DNA of 64,000 bases. Source: Leucobacter allii (GTDB taxonomy: Bacteria > Actinomycetota > Actinomycetes > Actinomycetales > Microbacteriaceae). This document shows positions 49,247 to 57,847 of the stretch, piece after piece (the first letter of the stretch is position 1; every line of letters begins with the position of its first letter). The notes below the pieces were generated by a model, which ran no database searches, was not told where the DNA came from, and was given only the letters and a program-made list of their open reading frames with translations. The position numbers were made by a program, and so were the translations under genes. The stretch spans positions 1 through 64,000 of the forward strand of contig NZ_CP095045.1 in assembly GCF_022919155.1 (NCBI RefSeq), read 5' to 3'.

Positions 49247-50800
49247 TCAGTCGCGCCCGCGCGAGGGGGCGTGCGTGTTCGTCACCGCCCACAGGACCGC
49301 GGTCTCGCGGTCGCGCGCGCCGATCTTGCGGTAGAGGGTGCGCAGGTGCGATTTCACGGTGTTCTCGCTGACGAAGAGCCGTTCGGCGATCCGCGCCCGC
49401 GAGTATCCCGCGACGAGGAGCTCCAAGGTCTCCCGCTCCCGTTCGGAGAGGTCGATCGCGCGCCCGAGCGGCGCCGTCAGCGGCCGGTGGCCCGGCCCCG
49501 AGTAGTCGGCGGGGATGAGGGCCGCGAGACGCGCATCGTCCCCCCAGGAGGCGCGGGCGTGCGAGGTGAGCTCGTGCGGCAGGAAGCGGTAGAGGGTGCG
49601 CGGGATCGCGGGGCGCGCCTGGAGCGCCGTGAGCATGAGGCTGCGCGCGACGGCGTCCTCCCCCTGCTGCAGCTGGATGGCGGCGAGCAGCCCGGCGAGC
49701 TCGACGCGATGCCGGAAGAAGCCGGGCTCGCGGGTCATCCCCTGCGTGGCCTCGGCGGCGACCTGGGCGTGCTCGCCCGCGATGAACGCGATCCTGGCGC
49801 GCACGAGCTGGGTGTCGAGCAGCTCCTGCGGGGCGCGCAGCATCGCCCGCCGCGCTCGGCCGACGTGCCCGCGGGAGAGGTGCAGCTGCGCGTGGCCGAG
49901 CGGGATCGCCGAGGCGGCGACGCCGTCGCCGTCGGTGCCGGGGAGACCGGCGTGCTCGGCGACGGCGAGGGCGCGCTCGACCGCCTCCGTGTCCCTCGCG
50001 AGGAGGCCTTCGCGCACCTGCACGAGCAGCGCGAAGGGCCAGAGCTCGCCGTAGGCGGCGAGCGGGCGGTCGCGGAGCCCGGCGGGCCGACCCGCGTCCT
50101 GATCCGCGAGCGCCGCGGCGAGCTCCGCGGTCTGGTCGATCCACTCCTCGGTCCAGCTGGCGCCCCGCGGCAGGGCGGCGCCGGCGCTCAGGTGCTCGGC
50201 CGCCCGCTCGGGGTCCCCGTGCAGCTGATGCAGCAGGGCGAGCTTGAACTGCGCGTCCCGGGCGACGAAGCCGAACCGGCCCTCCGCGCGCGCCGAGCGC
50301 GCGCGCTCCAGGAAGCCGAGCGCGCGGATGGGCTCGTTCGCGAGCAGCGCCGTGATGCCGAGCTGCAGCGCCTGGTAGGGGGAGAAGTCGTCGGCGACCC
50401 CCGCGAGCGGCGCGGGGGCGCCCGCGTCGAGGCGATCCGCCAGTGCGAGCGCGGCTGCCGGCCGGCCGGACAACCGCGTGCGGGCGAGCACCGCGGCAGC
50501 GCGCATCCGCTCCTGCAGCGTCCGCGGCGCCGCCGCGCCGAGCAGGTCGTCGGGCTCAGGGAGCGCCGCGGCGTCGCCCAGGACGAGGCTGCGGAGGAAG
50601 CGCGCGCCGGGAAGGGCGCGCAGCTCGGGCTCCGGCACGCCCGCGAGCAGCGGCGCGAGCCGGGTCGGCGGCACGAGATGCCAGATCTCGAGCCAGCGCT
50701 CGTCGAGGAATCCGAGCGCACCGGGGTCCCGGGGAGGGGTCAGGCGGCCGATCACCTGCTCGGCGATCAGCGGGTCCGCTCTCGGATCCCGTTCGGTCAT
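49247..50800 (-). CDS. LuxR-family regulator with TPR-like N-terminus (MalT-like without NTPase)
   Basis: A 517-residue protein. Residues of about 440-500 form the LuxR helix-turn-helix (LSERERETLELLVAGYSRAR, SENTVKSHLRTLYRKIG). The long N-terminal part is alpha-helical with TPR/SARP-like pairs and lacks a P-loop. ATG 50800 is preferred over 50806 because AAGGA is 9 nt upstream. It converges with the giant surface-protein gene and may regulate it or envelope functions; this is only positional inference. Confidence 0.8.
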   Translation of the reverse strand: MTERDPRADPLIAEQVIGRLTPPRDPGALGFLDERWLEIWHLVPPTRLAPLLAGVPEPELRALPGARFLRSLVLGDAAALPEPDDLLGAAAPRTLQERMRAAAVLARTRLSGRPAAALALADRLDAGAPAPLAGVADDFSPYQALQLGITALLANEPIRALGFLERARSARAEGRFGFVARDAQFKLALLHQLHGDPERAAEHLSAGAALPRGASWTEEWIDQTAELAAALADQDAGRPAGLRDRPLAAYGELWPFALLVQVREGLLARDTEAVERALAVAEHAGLPGTDGDGVAASAIPLGHAQLHLSRGHVGRARRAMLRAPQELLDTQLVRARIAFIAGEHAQVAAEATQGMTREPGFFRHRVELAGLLAAIQLQQGEDAVARSLMLTALQARPAIPRTLYRFLPHELTSHARASWGDDARLAALIPADYSGPGHRPLTAPLGRAIDLSERERETLELLVAGYSRARIAERLFVSENTVKSHLRTLYRKIGARDRETAVLWAVTNTHAPSRGRD

Positions 50801-50933
50801 GCGCATCGTCCTTCACGTCACGGGACGCGCTGCGTTCGCCGGGCACGAAGGCATGCGTCCGCCGTTTCGGATTCCCCAACCCTCACGACAGTATACGAGC
50901 GCCCTCCGACGCGCGGGCGGTGCCCGAGCGGGG

Positions 50934-51314
50934 TCAGTCCTCGCCGGAGCGTCCGCGGAGACGGTCGATGTCGCGCCGCTCGCGCTTCGTCGGCCGTCCC
51001 GCGCCGCGGTCCCGCAGGATCGCCGCCGGGCGCTCGACCCGCGGCGGCGGAGGCGGCGTCAGATCCTCGAAGTGCCGCGCCGCCTCCGCCGCGCTGCCGC
51101 GCCGGGTCGGCAGCCCGGCGACGCGGTAGATCCGGTCGAATCCATGTAGCCGCACGCGCACCTCGTCCCCGAGGCGCACGGGCTGCGCGGCCTTGGCCGT
51201 CGCGCCGTTCACGCGGACGTGTCCGGCGCGGCAGGCGGCGGTGGCCTGGCTGCGGGTCTTGGCGAGGCGGACGCCCCAGACCCACGCGTCGACGCGCACG
51301 CTTCCATCGGCCAT
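50934..51314 (-). CDS. S4-domain RNA-binding protein (Hsp15-like)
   Basis: A 126-residue protein. The S4 domain RVDAWVWGVRLAKTRSQATA, then ACRAGHVRVNG, covers residues 7-65 and resembles Hsp15, which rescues stalled 50S subunits. The rest is basic and low-complexity (RVERPAAILRDRGAGRPTKR). TACCAT lies 7 nt before the ATG at 51314, so it is likely leaderless. It is divergent from the yigZ-like gene. Confidence 0.85.
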   Translation of the reverse strand: MADGSVRVDAWVWGVRLAKTRSQATAACRAGHVRVNGATAKAAQPVRLGDEVRVRLHGFDRIYRVAGLPTRRGSAAEAARHFEDLTPPPPPRVERPAAILRDRGAGRPTKRERRDIDRLRGRSGED

Positions 51315-51369
51315 ACACTCGATGGTAGCGGCACGCCGGCCCGCGGCGGCCGGACCGGGGAGGCGGCAC

Positions 51370-52011
51370 GTGGAGTACGAGACGATCGCGTCCCCGGCGG
51401 AGGCCGAGCTCGAGATCTCGCGGTCGCGCTTCCTCGCGCGGCTCGTCCGCGTCGACGACGAGGACGGCGCGCGGGAGGCGATCGCGCAGGCGCGGTCGGC
51501 GCACCCGCGCGCGAGGCATCACTGCTCGGCCTTCGTGCTCGGACCCGGGGGCCGTGTGCAGCGCTCGAACGACGATGGCGAGCCGAGCGGCACCGCGGGC
51601 GCCCCGATGCTCGACGCGCTCGTCTCGGCGGGGCTGAGCGACGTCGTCGCCGTGGTGACGCGGTACTTCGGCGGCGTGCTGCTCGGCGCCGGCGGGCTCA
51701 CGCGCGCCTACCGCGCCGCCGTCGCCGAAGCGGTGCTCGGCGCCGAGCGGGTGCGGCGAGGGCTCCGAGTGCGCTGCGCCGTGCACACGGGCTACGAGGC
51801 GGCGGCGCAGATCGAGGCGGAGGCCCGGCGCCGCGGGTACGGGGTCGGCGATGCCGAGTACAGCGACCGCGTCGTGCAGCACTTCTCGGTGCCGGAGGGC
51901 GAAATGGCCGGCCTCGCCGAGCTCGCCGCCGAGCTGAGCTCCGGGGCGGCGCGGCTCGTCGCGGGCGAGACCGGGTACGTCGATCTGCCGCGCGAGCCCT
52001 CGGCCGGCTGA
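51370..52011 (+). CDS. YigZ/IMPACT (UPF0029) family protein
   Basis: A 213-residue protein. SRSRFLARLVRVDDEDGARE and HHCSAFVLGPGGRVQRSNDDGEPSGTAGAPML are the UPF0029 core, and VVTRYFGGVLLGAGGLTRAYR is the second invariant block. A C-terminal DUF1949-like domain follows. The GTG start at 51370 has GGGGAGG 6 nt upstream. Bacterial members are linked to translation and proline peptidase regulation, though no fixed reaction is known. Confidence 0.85.
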   Translation: MEYETIASPAEAELEISRSRFLARLVRVDDEDGAREAIAQARSAHPRARHHCSAFVLGPGGRVQRSNDDGEPSGTAGAPMLDALVSAGLSDVVAVVTRYFGGVLLGAGGLTRAYRAAVAEAVLGAERVRRGLRVRCAVHTGYEAAAQIEAEARRRGYGVGDAEYSDRVVQHFSVPEGEMAGLAELAAELSSGAARLVAGETGYVDLPREPSAG

Positions 52012-52032
52012 AGGCGACCCCGGCCGAGCATG

Positions 52033-52073
52033 GAAGCGCCCCCGGTGGCCTGGGGGACAGGGCCGGGGGCTTC
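52033..52073 (+). terminator. Terminator after the yigZ-like gene
   Basis: GAAGCGCCCCCGG (52033-52045) pairs with CCGGGGGCTTC (52063-52073), with one bulged pair, and a short pyrimidine tail follows. Confidence 0.7.
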
Positions 52074-52282
52074 CTCCACCGCTCAGGGGGAACCTCGCGG
52101 CGGAACGACGGCGCCCAGAGGGGAACGAGGCACTGCCGTCATCGACGAGCATAGGAAGACGGGCTGTGCGCGGGAGCCGAGTTCGCTGAGTTTCACCCGC
52201 GAGTTCATCCCCTCGGGCGGTGATCTGCGGAAGGGCGTCCGGCGCTCGGCGGCCGCGGCGGGGATCGCGCCTGGGATCGCCG

Positions 52283-52405
52283 GGGCCGCATGCCGCCGTT
52301 CCGGGCTCTCCCGCCCGGCTCGCCCGCCGGGCACGCGCGCCGGGCTCTCCCACCGGGCACGCGCACCGGGCACGCCCGCCGAGCTCTCCCGCCGGGGATC
52401 CCGTC
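52283..52405. repeat. Degenerate GC-rich repeats before holB
   Basis: A unit near CCGGGCTCTCCCGCCGGGCA recurs about five times with drift. The interval 52074-52429 otherwise holds nothing that looks coding. It lies just upstream of the leaderless holB promoter. Confidence 0.55.
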
Positions 52406-52417
52406 AGGGGTGCACGA

Positions 52418-52429
52418 TACGCTTCTCGG
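52418..52429 (+). promoter_or_regulatory. -10 box for leaderless holB mRNA
   Basis: TACGCT lies 6 nt before the GTG at 52430; no Shine-Dalgarno is present. Confidence 0.5.
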
Positions 52430-53620
52430 GTGGACTTCTGGGGCGAGATCGTCGGGCAGACGGAGGCGGTGCGTGTGCTGCGGCATGCCGCCGATCCGGG
52501 CGGCGCGCCCGCGCACGCCTGGCTCATCACGGGGCCGCCGGGCTCGGGCCGCTCGAACCTCGCCTTCCGCTTCGCGGCGGCGCTCATCGCGCGGACCGAG
52601 CACGAGCGGGGCGCGGTGTTCGAGCAGGTCAGGTCGCGCACGCACCCGGACCTCGGCGTGCTGACGACGCAGAAGCTGCTCATCGACATCCGGGCGGCCC
52701 GCGACATCGTCACGACGGCGCACTACGCGCCCGCCGAGGGGCGCTACCGCGTCATCGTCATCGAGGACGCGGACCGGATGCCGGAGCGCACGTCGAACGT
52801 GCTCCTGAAGGCGCTCGAGGAGCCCCCGGAGCGCACCATCTGGATCCTCTGCGCCCCGAGCGAGGCGGACCTGCTGCCCACCATCCGCTCCCGCGCGCGA
52901 TCGCTCCGTCTCGTCACCCCCGCCACGGACGACATCGCCCGACTGCTGCACGAGCGCGACGGGATCGACGTCGATGCGGCGGGTCGGGCCGCGCGGCTCG
53001 CGCAGAGCCACATCGGGATGGCGAGGCGACTCGCGACCGATCCCGATGCCCTGGCGCGGCGGGACAGCACGGTGCGCATCGCCCTCGGTATCGCGACACT
53101 GGGGGACGCGATGCGGGGAGCCGCGGCGCTCGTGCGCGTCGCCGAGGCCGACGCGGCCGCGCTCACCGAGGTGCTCGACGCGCGGGAGCGGGAGGAGGCC
53201 ATGCGCAGCCTCGGCCTCGCACCCGGGGCGGCGATCCCGCCGCAGATGCGCGCGCAGATCCGCACGCTCGAGGAGGATCAGAAGCGCCGCGCGACGCGCA
53301 GCCTCCGCGACGGCATCGACCGGATCCTCACCGATCTGCTGTCGCTCTACCGCGATGTGCTGCTGACCTCGCTCGCGGTCGCGCAGCGGGATTCCTCGCC
53401 GGAGCGCGAGGTCGGCGATCCCGAGCTCGTGAACCTCGAGCACGCCGACGCCATCGCCGAGCTCGGGGCGCGGTGGCGCCCGGCGCGGGCGCTCGCCGCC
53501 GTCTCCGCCGTCGAAGTCGCCAGGGAGCGGCTCGGCCGGGGCATCACTCCGGGTCTCGTGCTCGAGGCGCTGTTCGCGAGCGCGCTCGTGGCGGGCGAGA
53601 CCGTCGGGGCGCGCCCGTGA
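52430..53620 (+). CDS. holB: DNA polymerase III, delta-prime subunit
   Basis: A 396-residue clamp-loader subunit. The AAA+ fold begins DFWGEIVGQTEAVRVL; the Walker A-like loop GPPGSGRSN (35-43) has lost the catalytic lysine, as usual for delta-prime; IVIEDADRMPERTSNVLLKALEEPP carries the Walker B/sensor region and SRARSLRL the SRC-like motif. The C-terminal collar domain is helical. The stop overlaps the peptidase gene by 4 bp. In many actinobacteria tmk lies just upstream; here a repeat region does. Confidence 0.9.
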   Translation: MDFWGEIVGQTEAVRVLRHAADPGGAPAHAWLITGPPGSGRSNLAFRFAAALIARTEHERGAVFEQVRSRTHPDLGVLTTQKLLIDIRAARDIVTTAHYAPAEGRYRVIVIEDADRMPERTSNVLLKALEEPPERTIWILCAPSEADLLPTIRSRARSLRLVTPATDDIARLLHERDGIDVDAAGRAARLAQSHIGMARRLATDPDALARRDSTVRIALGIATLGDAMRGAAALVRVAEADAAALTEVLDAREREEAMRSLGLAPGAAIPPQMRAQIRTLEEDQKRRATRSLRDGIDRILTDLLSLYRDVLLTSLAVAQRDSSPEREVGDPELVNLEHADAIAELGARWRPARALAAVSAVEVARERLGRGITPGLVLEALFASALVAGETVGARP

Positions 53621-55233
53621 GCGGGCCGGGCGCGGTCGAGGGCGACGAGCCGGAACGGTCGGCCGCGCCGCGACGGCGGCGCGTGGGGAAGATCCTGGTC
53701 GCCGCGAGCGTCGCGACCGCGCTCGTGTTCGGCGGCTGCACCGCCCTCCCCGGCCTGCTGCGCGGCGGCGAGGAGGTCGCGCTCACCCACGAGCCGGGCG
53801 AGCTGCCGCCCCTGCCCGACGGCACGCTCGCCGGCTTCCAGGCGCAGCAGCCGGATTGGAACGAGTGCGACGTCGAGATGCAGTGCGCCGACGTCTACGC
53901 TCCCGTCGACTGGGAGGACCCCGCGGCGGGGGCGCTCACCCTCCGGCTCGTGAAGCGGGAGGCCTCCGGGGACGCGAAGCTCGGCACGCTGTTCGTGAAC
54001 CCCGGGGGGCCGGGCGCCTCGGGAGCCGACTACATCGCCGCCGCGATCGACAGCGCGATCCCCGCCGAGATCCGCGAGGCCTACGACGTCATCGGCTGGG
54101 ATCCGCGCGGAGTCGGGGCCTCCTCCCCGGTGAGCTGCGGCGGCGCGGCCGAGATGGACGACTATCTCTTCGGCGTCGATGACGGGCTGGGGGCGCTCGA
54201 GGCCGGCAGCGACGCCTGGATCGACGCGGCCCTGGCGGAGGCCGCCGCATTCGGCGAGCGCTGCGCCGCCGAGACGGGGGAGCGCATCGGGTACGTCGAC
54301 ACGATGTCGACGGTGCGCGATCTCGACATGCTGCGCGCCATCGTCGGCGACGATCGGCTGCACTACCTCGGCTTCTCCTACGGCACCTACCTCGGCGCGC
54401 GCTACGCGGACGCCTACCCCGAGCGGGTCGGCCGGCTCGTGCTCGACGGTGCGATGGACCCGACGACGAGTCTTGCGGACGTGGTCCGCGAGCAGACCCT
54501 CGGATTCGAGGCGGCCCTGCGGGTCTATGTGCAGGCCTGCCTGAGGCGCGACGACTGCCCGTTGAGCGGCGGCGTCGACGAGGCGATGGCGTCCATCGGC
54601 GCGATGCTCGACGGCGTGGACGCCGCGCCGCTCACGGGCTCCGACGGCCGAAGCGTCGCGGCTTCCACGCTCCTCACCGCGATCATCGCGCCGCTGTACA
54701 CGCAGAGCAACTGGGGGTACCTCGACGACCTCTTCGCCTCCGTGCCCGAGGGGGACGCCGACGTCGCGCTCGCGCTCGCGGACTTCTACTACGACCGCGA
54801 GGGCGGCGCCTACCGGAGCAACTCCACCGAGGCCTTCTCCGCGATCAACTGCCTCGACTACCCGCGAGACTTCGATCGCGACCGGATGCGCGCGGAAGCG
54901 GCCGAGCTCGATCGGATCGCTCCCACCATCGGCCGCTTCCAGGGCTTCGGCGACATCTCCTGCGAGGCGTGGCCGGTGCCGGGCGCGCAGGAGCGGAGGG
55001 CGGTGACGGCGGCGGGAGCGGCGCCGATCCTCGTCGTCGGCACGACGGGCGATCCCGCGACGCCCTACCGCTGGGCGGAGTCCCTCGCCGAGCAGCTCGA
55101 CAGCGGCGTGCTCGTGAGCTACCGCGGCGAGGGGCACACCGCCTACGGCGAGAGCAGCTGCGTCGACGAGACCGTCGACGCCTACCTGCTCACGGGCGCC
55201 GTCCCTGCCGACGATCCGATGTGCACGGCGTGA
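53617..55233 (+). CDS. Secreted alpha/beta-hydrolase lipoprotein (tripeptidyl aminopeptidase-like)
   Basis: A 538-residue protein. After a basic start, a hydrophobic segment ends in the lipobox VFGGC (Cys41). The alpha/beta-hydrolase core has NPGGPGASGADYI, the nucleophile serine in YLGFSYGTYLG (about residue 253), the acid in TTGDPATPY (about 478) and the histidine in GEGHTAYG (about 506). A C-terminal TAP-like domain fits the SlpD/tripeptidyl-aminopeptidase group. It probably trims short peptides outside the cell. Its GTG start overlaps the holB stop. Confidence 0.85.
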   Translation: MSGPGAVEGDEPERSAAPRRRRVGKILVAASVATALVFGGCTALPGLLRGGEEVALTHEPGELPPLPDGTLAGFQAQQPDWNECDVEMQCADVYAPVDWEDPAAGALTLRLVKREASGDAKLGTLFVNPGGPGASGADYIAAAIDSAIPAEIREAYDVIGWDPRGVGASSPVSCGGAAEMDDYLFGVDDGLGALEAGSDAWIDAALAEAAAFGERCAAETGERIGYVDTMSTVRDLDMLRAIVGDDRLHYLGFSYGTYLGARYADAYPERVGRLVLDGAMDPTTSLADVVREQTLGFEAALRVYVQACLRRDDCPLSGGVDEAMASIGAMLDGVDAAPLTGSDGRSVAASTLLTAIIAPLYTQSNWGYLDDLFASVPEGDADVALALADFYYDREGGAYRSNSTEAFSAINCLDYPRDFDRDRMRAEAAELDRIAPTIGRFQGFGDISCEAWPVPGAQERRAVTAAGAAPILVVGTTGDPATPYRWAESLAEQLDSGVLVSYRGEGHTAYGESSCVDETVDAYLLTGAVPADDPMCTA

Positions 55234-55279
55234 CGCGGCGACGCTTCCGGTCGAGGCGAAGCGCACCCTGCGGACGTGC

Positions 55280-55285
55280 TAGAGT
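55280..55285 (+). promoter_or_regulatory. -10 box for the tRNA-Thr gene
   Basis: TAGAGT lies about 34 bp before the mature tRNA; no clear -35 was seen. Confidence 0.35.
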
Positions 55286-55318
55286 ATTTGCTTGTGCGCG
55301 GGAGAGATTCCGCGCTCC

Positions 55319-55390
55319 GCCGCCTTAGCTCAGGGGTAGAGCAGTTCCCTCGTAAAGAACAGGTCGTCGGTTCAAATCCGACAGGCGGCT
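55319..55390 (+). tRNA. tRNA-Thr (anticodon CGT)
   Basis: 72 nt. Acceptor stem GCCGCCT/AGGCGGC, D-arm GCTC-GAGC, anticodon loop CTCGTAA reading ACG, T-arm GTCGG-TTCAAAT-CCGAC, discriminator T. The last anticodon-stem pair is a C-A mismatch, a small oddity. CCA is not encoded. A hairpin terminator follows within 6 nt. Confidence 0.95.
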
Positions 55391-55395
55391 CTCAT

Positions 55396-55421
55396 GGCCC
55401 TCGTCCTCCGGGACGGGGGCC
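55396..55421 (+). terminator. Terminator of the tRNA-Thr gene
   Basis: GGCCCTCGTCC pairs with GGGACGGGGGCC around a 3-4 nt loop, followed by GTTCCCGTTT. Confidence 0.75.
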
Positions 55422-55546
55422 GTTCCCGTTTCCAGCTCGGATCGCGGGCTGATGGGCCAGGTCGCGCCCGGCGTCGGTGACACCCGCGCGGGTGACTTCG
55501 CGGGCGATACCGCCGCAGCATCGTCGTGCGCGCGGCCGCATTCGTT

Positions 55547-55589
55547 TATGCTGTGAATCCTCATGCAATCACCTGAGCGACAGGGGTTC
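55547..55589 (+). promoter_or_regulatory. -10 box and ribosome site of the collagen-like gene
   Basis: TATGCT (55547-55552) is a -10 candidate. CAGGGG 6 nt before the ATG at 55593 is a good ribosome site and favours this start over the ATG at 55563. Confidence 0.5.
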
Positions 55590-55592
55590 ACC

Positions 55593-57044
55593 ATGGCACA
55601 TCGAGGTGCAGTCGGAAATTCGAGGACCGGGCCGGCGGTCGGCGCCGGGCTGGGAGCCGCGTTCGCGGCGACGGCGCTGATCCTCTGGGGTGCGGGGACC
55701 GCGCTGCTCGCCTCCCCGGCGAACGCCGTCGCGAGTGCCCCCGCGACCGCGGTCGAGCAGTGCATCGCGCCCGAGGCGCCCGCCGGAGCCCCGGGGCCCG
55801 ACGGTGCGCCGGGGCCGCAGGGTCAGCCGGGCGAGGACGGAGCCCAGGGGCCGCAGGGCGAGACCGGACCGTACGGTGAACCAGGCCCGCCGGGCGCCGA
55901 GGGCATGCCGGGCGAGGAGGGCCCGGTCGGACCCCAGGGCCCGCCCGGACCGAGTGCCGTGCAGTTCTCGGGAACGGCGAGCATCGCCTCCGTGGTGGAC
56001 GTCGTGGACGCTCCGAGCTGCGCCGATGTCCAGGAGGTGTGCGTCATCCTCATCCCCGGGGCGGACGGCGCGCCCGGTCCCGACGGCGCGCCGGGTCCGA
56101 GCGGGCCGCAAGGGCCCGACGGTGCTCCGGGGGAGTCGGGACTCCCCGGCGAGCCCGGGGATCCCGGGCAGGAGGGTCCGCAGGGCGAACCGGGTCCGCA
56201 GGGCGAACCCGGCCCGCCCGGCCCGCCGGGTACGTTGCTCGCCGGCGCTCCGGCGAGCGATCAGATCATCGTCACCGCGTCGTTCCAGGCCGGTGTGATC
56301 ACCCCGGTGCTCGTCGCCGAGGACGGTGACTGCGGAGGCTTCGCCGAGGAGTGCATCATCGAGGTCGTCGGCCCGGATGGGCCGGCCGGGGCGGAGGGTC
56401 CCACGGGTGAGGCGGGCCCTCCCGGAGCGCAGGGCCCGCAGGGCAGCCCGGGCGAAACCGGACCGAAGGGCGAGCAGGGACCGCAGGGACCGCAGGGTCA
56501 GCAAGGCCCGCAGGGCCCCCAGGGGCCGCAGGGCCCCCCGGGTGAGTCGGCTCCGACGGGAGGTTCCATCGGAGCCGCGCGGATCGTGACGGCCGGCGTC
56601 GCCGTCGTGACAGCGGCGAACGCCTCCGGGGGAGAGCTCGTCGCGATTCCCGCGAGCTGCTTCGGCGACGAGCCGGGTACCGGCTCGGACGCGCAGGCCG
56701 ATGCCGATGCCGATGGCGGCGCGGCCGAAGGCACCGCCGACGGCTCCGGAACCGGCGCCGACGCGAATGCCGGCGGCACCGCAGCCGGGGCCGAGGCCGA
56801 CGCGCAGGCGGACGGGAGCGGAACGGGGTCAGGCGGATCGGGGGCGAACGGAACCGGCGCGAGCGGCTCGGGCGCCGCTGCCGACGGGTCGACGGCCGCG
56901 ACGGGATCCGGTCCCTCCTCGGCCCAGCTCGCGCGTACCGGCGGCGGTGCGGCGATGGTCGCCGCGGCGGCGGCCGGCGCGATCGCGCTCGCCGGGGTCG
57001 GCGGAGCCGTCGTCCTACTCGGCCAGCGCCGCCGCGCGGCCTGA
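55593..57044 (+). CDS. Collagen-like LAxTG-anchored surface protein
   Basis: A 483-residue protein. A signal peptide (residues 1 to about 47, ending SPANA) leads to three collagen Gly-X-Y blocks at about 64-122, 156-213 and 260-317. They are separated by short non-collagen inserts, each with a cysteine pair (CADVQEVC, then CGGFAEEC). A Ser/Ala/Gly-rich stalk (360-440) ends in LARTG (about 447), a hydrophobic helix and QRRRAA, so the protein is sortase-anchored, probably by a class E enzyme. A collagen triple helix at the surface fits adhesion. The repeat island follows. Confidence 0.85.
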   Translation: MAHRGAVGNSRTGPAVGAGLGAAFAATALILWGAGTALLASPANAVASAPATAVEQCIAPEAPAGAPGPDGAPGPQGQPGEDGAQGPQGETGPYGEPGPPGAEGMPGEEGPVGPQGPPGPSAVQFSGTASIASVVDVVDAPSCADVQEVCVILIPGADGAPGPDGAPGPSGPQGPDGAPGESGLPGEPGDPGQEGPQGEPGPQGEPGPPGPPGTLLAGAPASDQIIVTASFQAGVITPVLVAEDGDCGGFAEECIIEVVGPDGPAGAEGPTGEAGPPGAQGPQGSPGETGPKGEQGPQGPQGQQGPQGPQGPQGPPGESAPTGGSIGAARIVTAGVAVVTAANASGGELVAIPASCFGDEPGTGSDAQADADADGGAAEGTADGSGTGADANAGGTAAGAEADAQADGSGTGSGGSGANGTGASGSGAAADGSTAATGSGPSSAQLARTGGGAAMVAAAAAGAIALAGVGGAVVLLGQRRRAA

Positions 57045-57191
57045 TCCCGTCCTGCGCGGCCCGATCCAGTCCTGCGCGGCCCGATCCAGTCCTGCGCGGC
57101 CCGCGCCCATCCCGCAACCTCCACCCCGCGCGGTCCGATCCGCCCCATCCCCATCTCCCTCCCCCTCCCCACCTCCGCGTGATTCGATCCC

Positions 57192-57250
57192 GATCCGGGT
57201 CACTGCGGCAGGGTGCTCGACCCGAGCACCCTGCCGCGATGACCCGGATC
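57192..57250. repeat. 59-bp palindrome, copy B
   Basis: GATCCGGGTC to GACCCGGATC, arms nearly perfect over 27 bp (two mismatches). Confidence 0.9.
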
Positions 57251-57375
57251 CGTGGGGAGGAGAACGCGTGAGGGCAGGGGAGAGGGAACGGGAGGGATCT
57301 GGACCGGTGCGGGTACGGGCGGATCAGGGAGCGTCCCGGGTCCGCGGATCGGGTGGCCGCAGGCGCATCGGAGCA

Positions 57376-57434
57376 CATTCGGGTCGCTGCGGCAGGGTAC
57401 TCGGACCGAGCAGCCTGCCGCGACGACCCGGATC
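57376..57434. repeat. 59-bp palindrome, copy C
   Basis: Same layout as B but the left end has drifted (CATTCGGGTC). Its right arm begins the 26-bp direct repeat. Confidence 0.85.
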
Positions 57435-57709
57435 CGAGCTGACGCACCCGGAGCGGACCTCCCGCACCCGGACCGGACCTCCCGCGCTCCGTACTGGATC
57501 GGATCCCGCATCCCGTACCGGATCGGAACCTCCATGTTCCGCCCTGGATCGGATACTCCGCGGTCCCGACCCGGATCCGAGCTGACGCACCCGCTGCCCC
57601 GCGCCCGCCCTGGACCGGATCCCCCAGCACCTGCCCCGACCCTGTCCTCTGCAGCCTCACTTCCGCTCCGCTCCGCACCGCCCCGCTCCCCAACTCCGCC
57701 CACCGCCCC

Positions 57710-57768
57710 GATCCGGGTCGCCGCGGCAGGGTGCTCGACCTGAACACCCTGCCACGGCGACCCGGATC
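57710..57768. repeat. 59-bp palindrome, copy D
   Basis: GATCCGGGTC to GACCCGGATC with the same GGCAGGGT/ACCCTGCC inner stem; the loop is GACCTGA. Confidence 0.9.
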
Positions 57769-57834
57769 CGTGGGGCGGGGGCATCCGCGCTCCGGCTTCT
57801 CGGCGCCCGTCCAGGCGCCCCGCCCCCGACCCTC

Positions 57835-57847
57835 TAAGCTGCTACCG
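57835..57847 (+). promoter_or_regulatory. -10 box for leaderless acyltransferase mRNA
   Basis: TAAGCT (57835-57840) lies 7 nt before the ATG at 57848. Confidence 0.5.

Larger units (their letters stand above)
57045..57847. repeat. Repeat island with palindromes B, C and D
   Basis: No gene is seen in these 803 bp. In order: a 20-bp tandem repeat (CCTGCGCGGCCCGATCCAGT at 57051, 57071 and part at 57091), palindromes B, C and D (listed separately), and an identical 26-bp direct repeat at 57425-57450 and 57568-57593 that includes the palindrome's right arm. The last 13 bases hold the acyltransferase -10 box. Confidence 0.8.
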
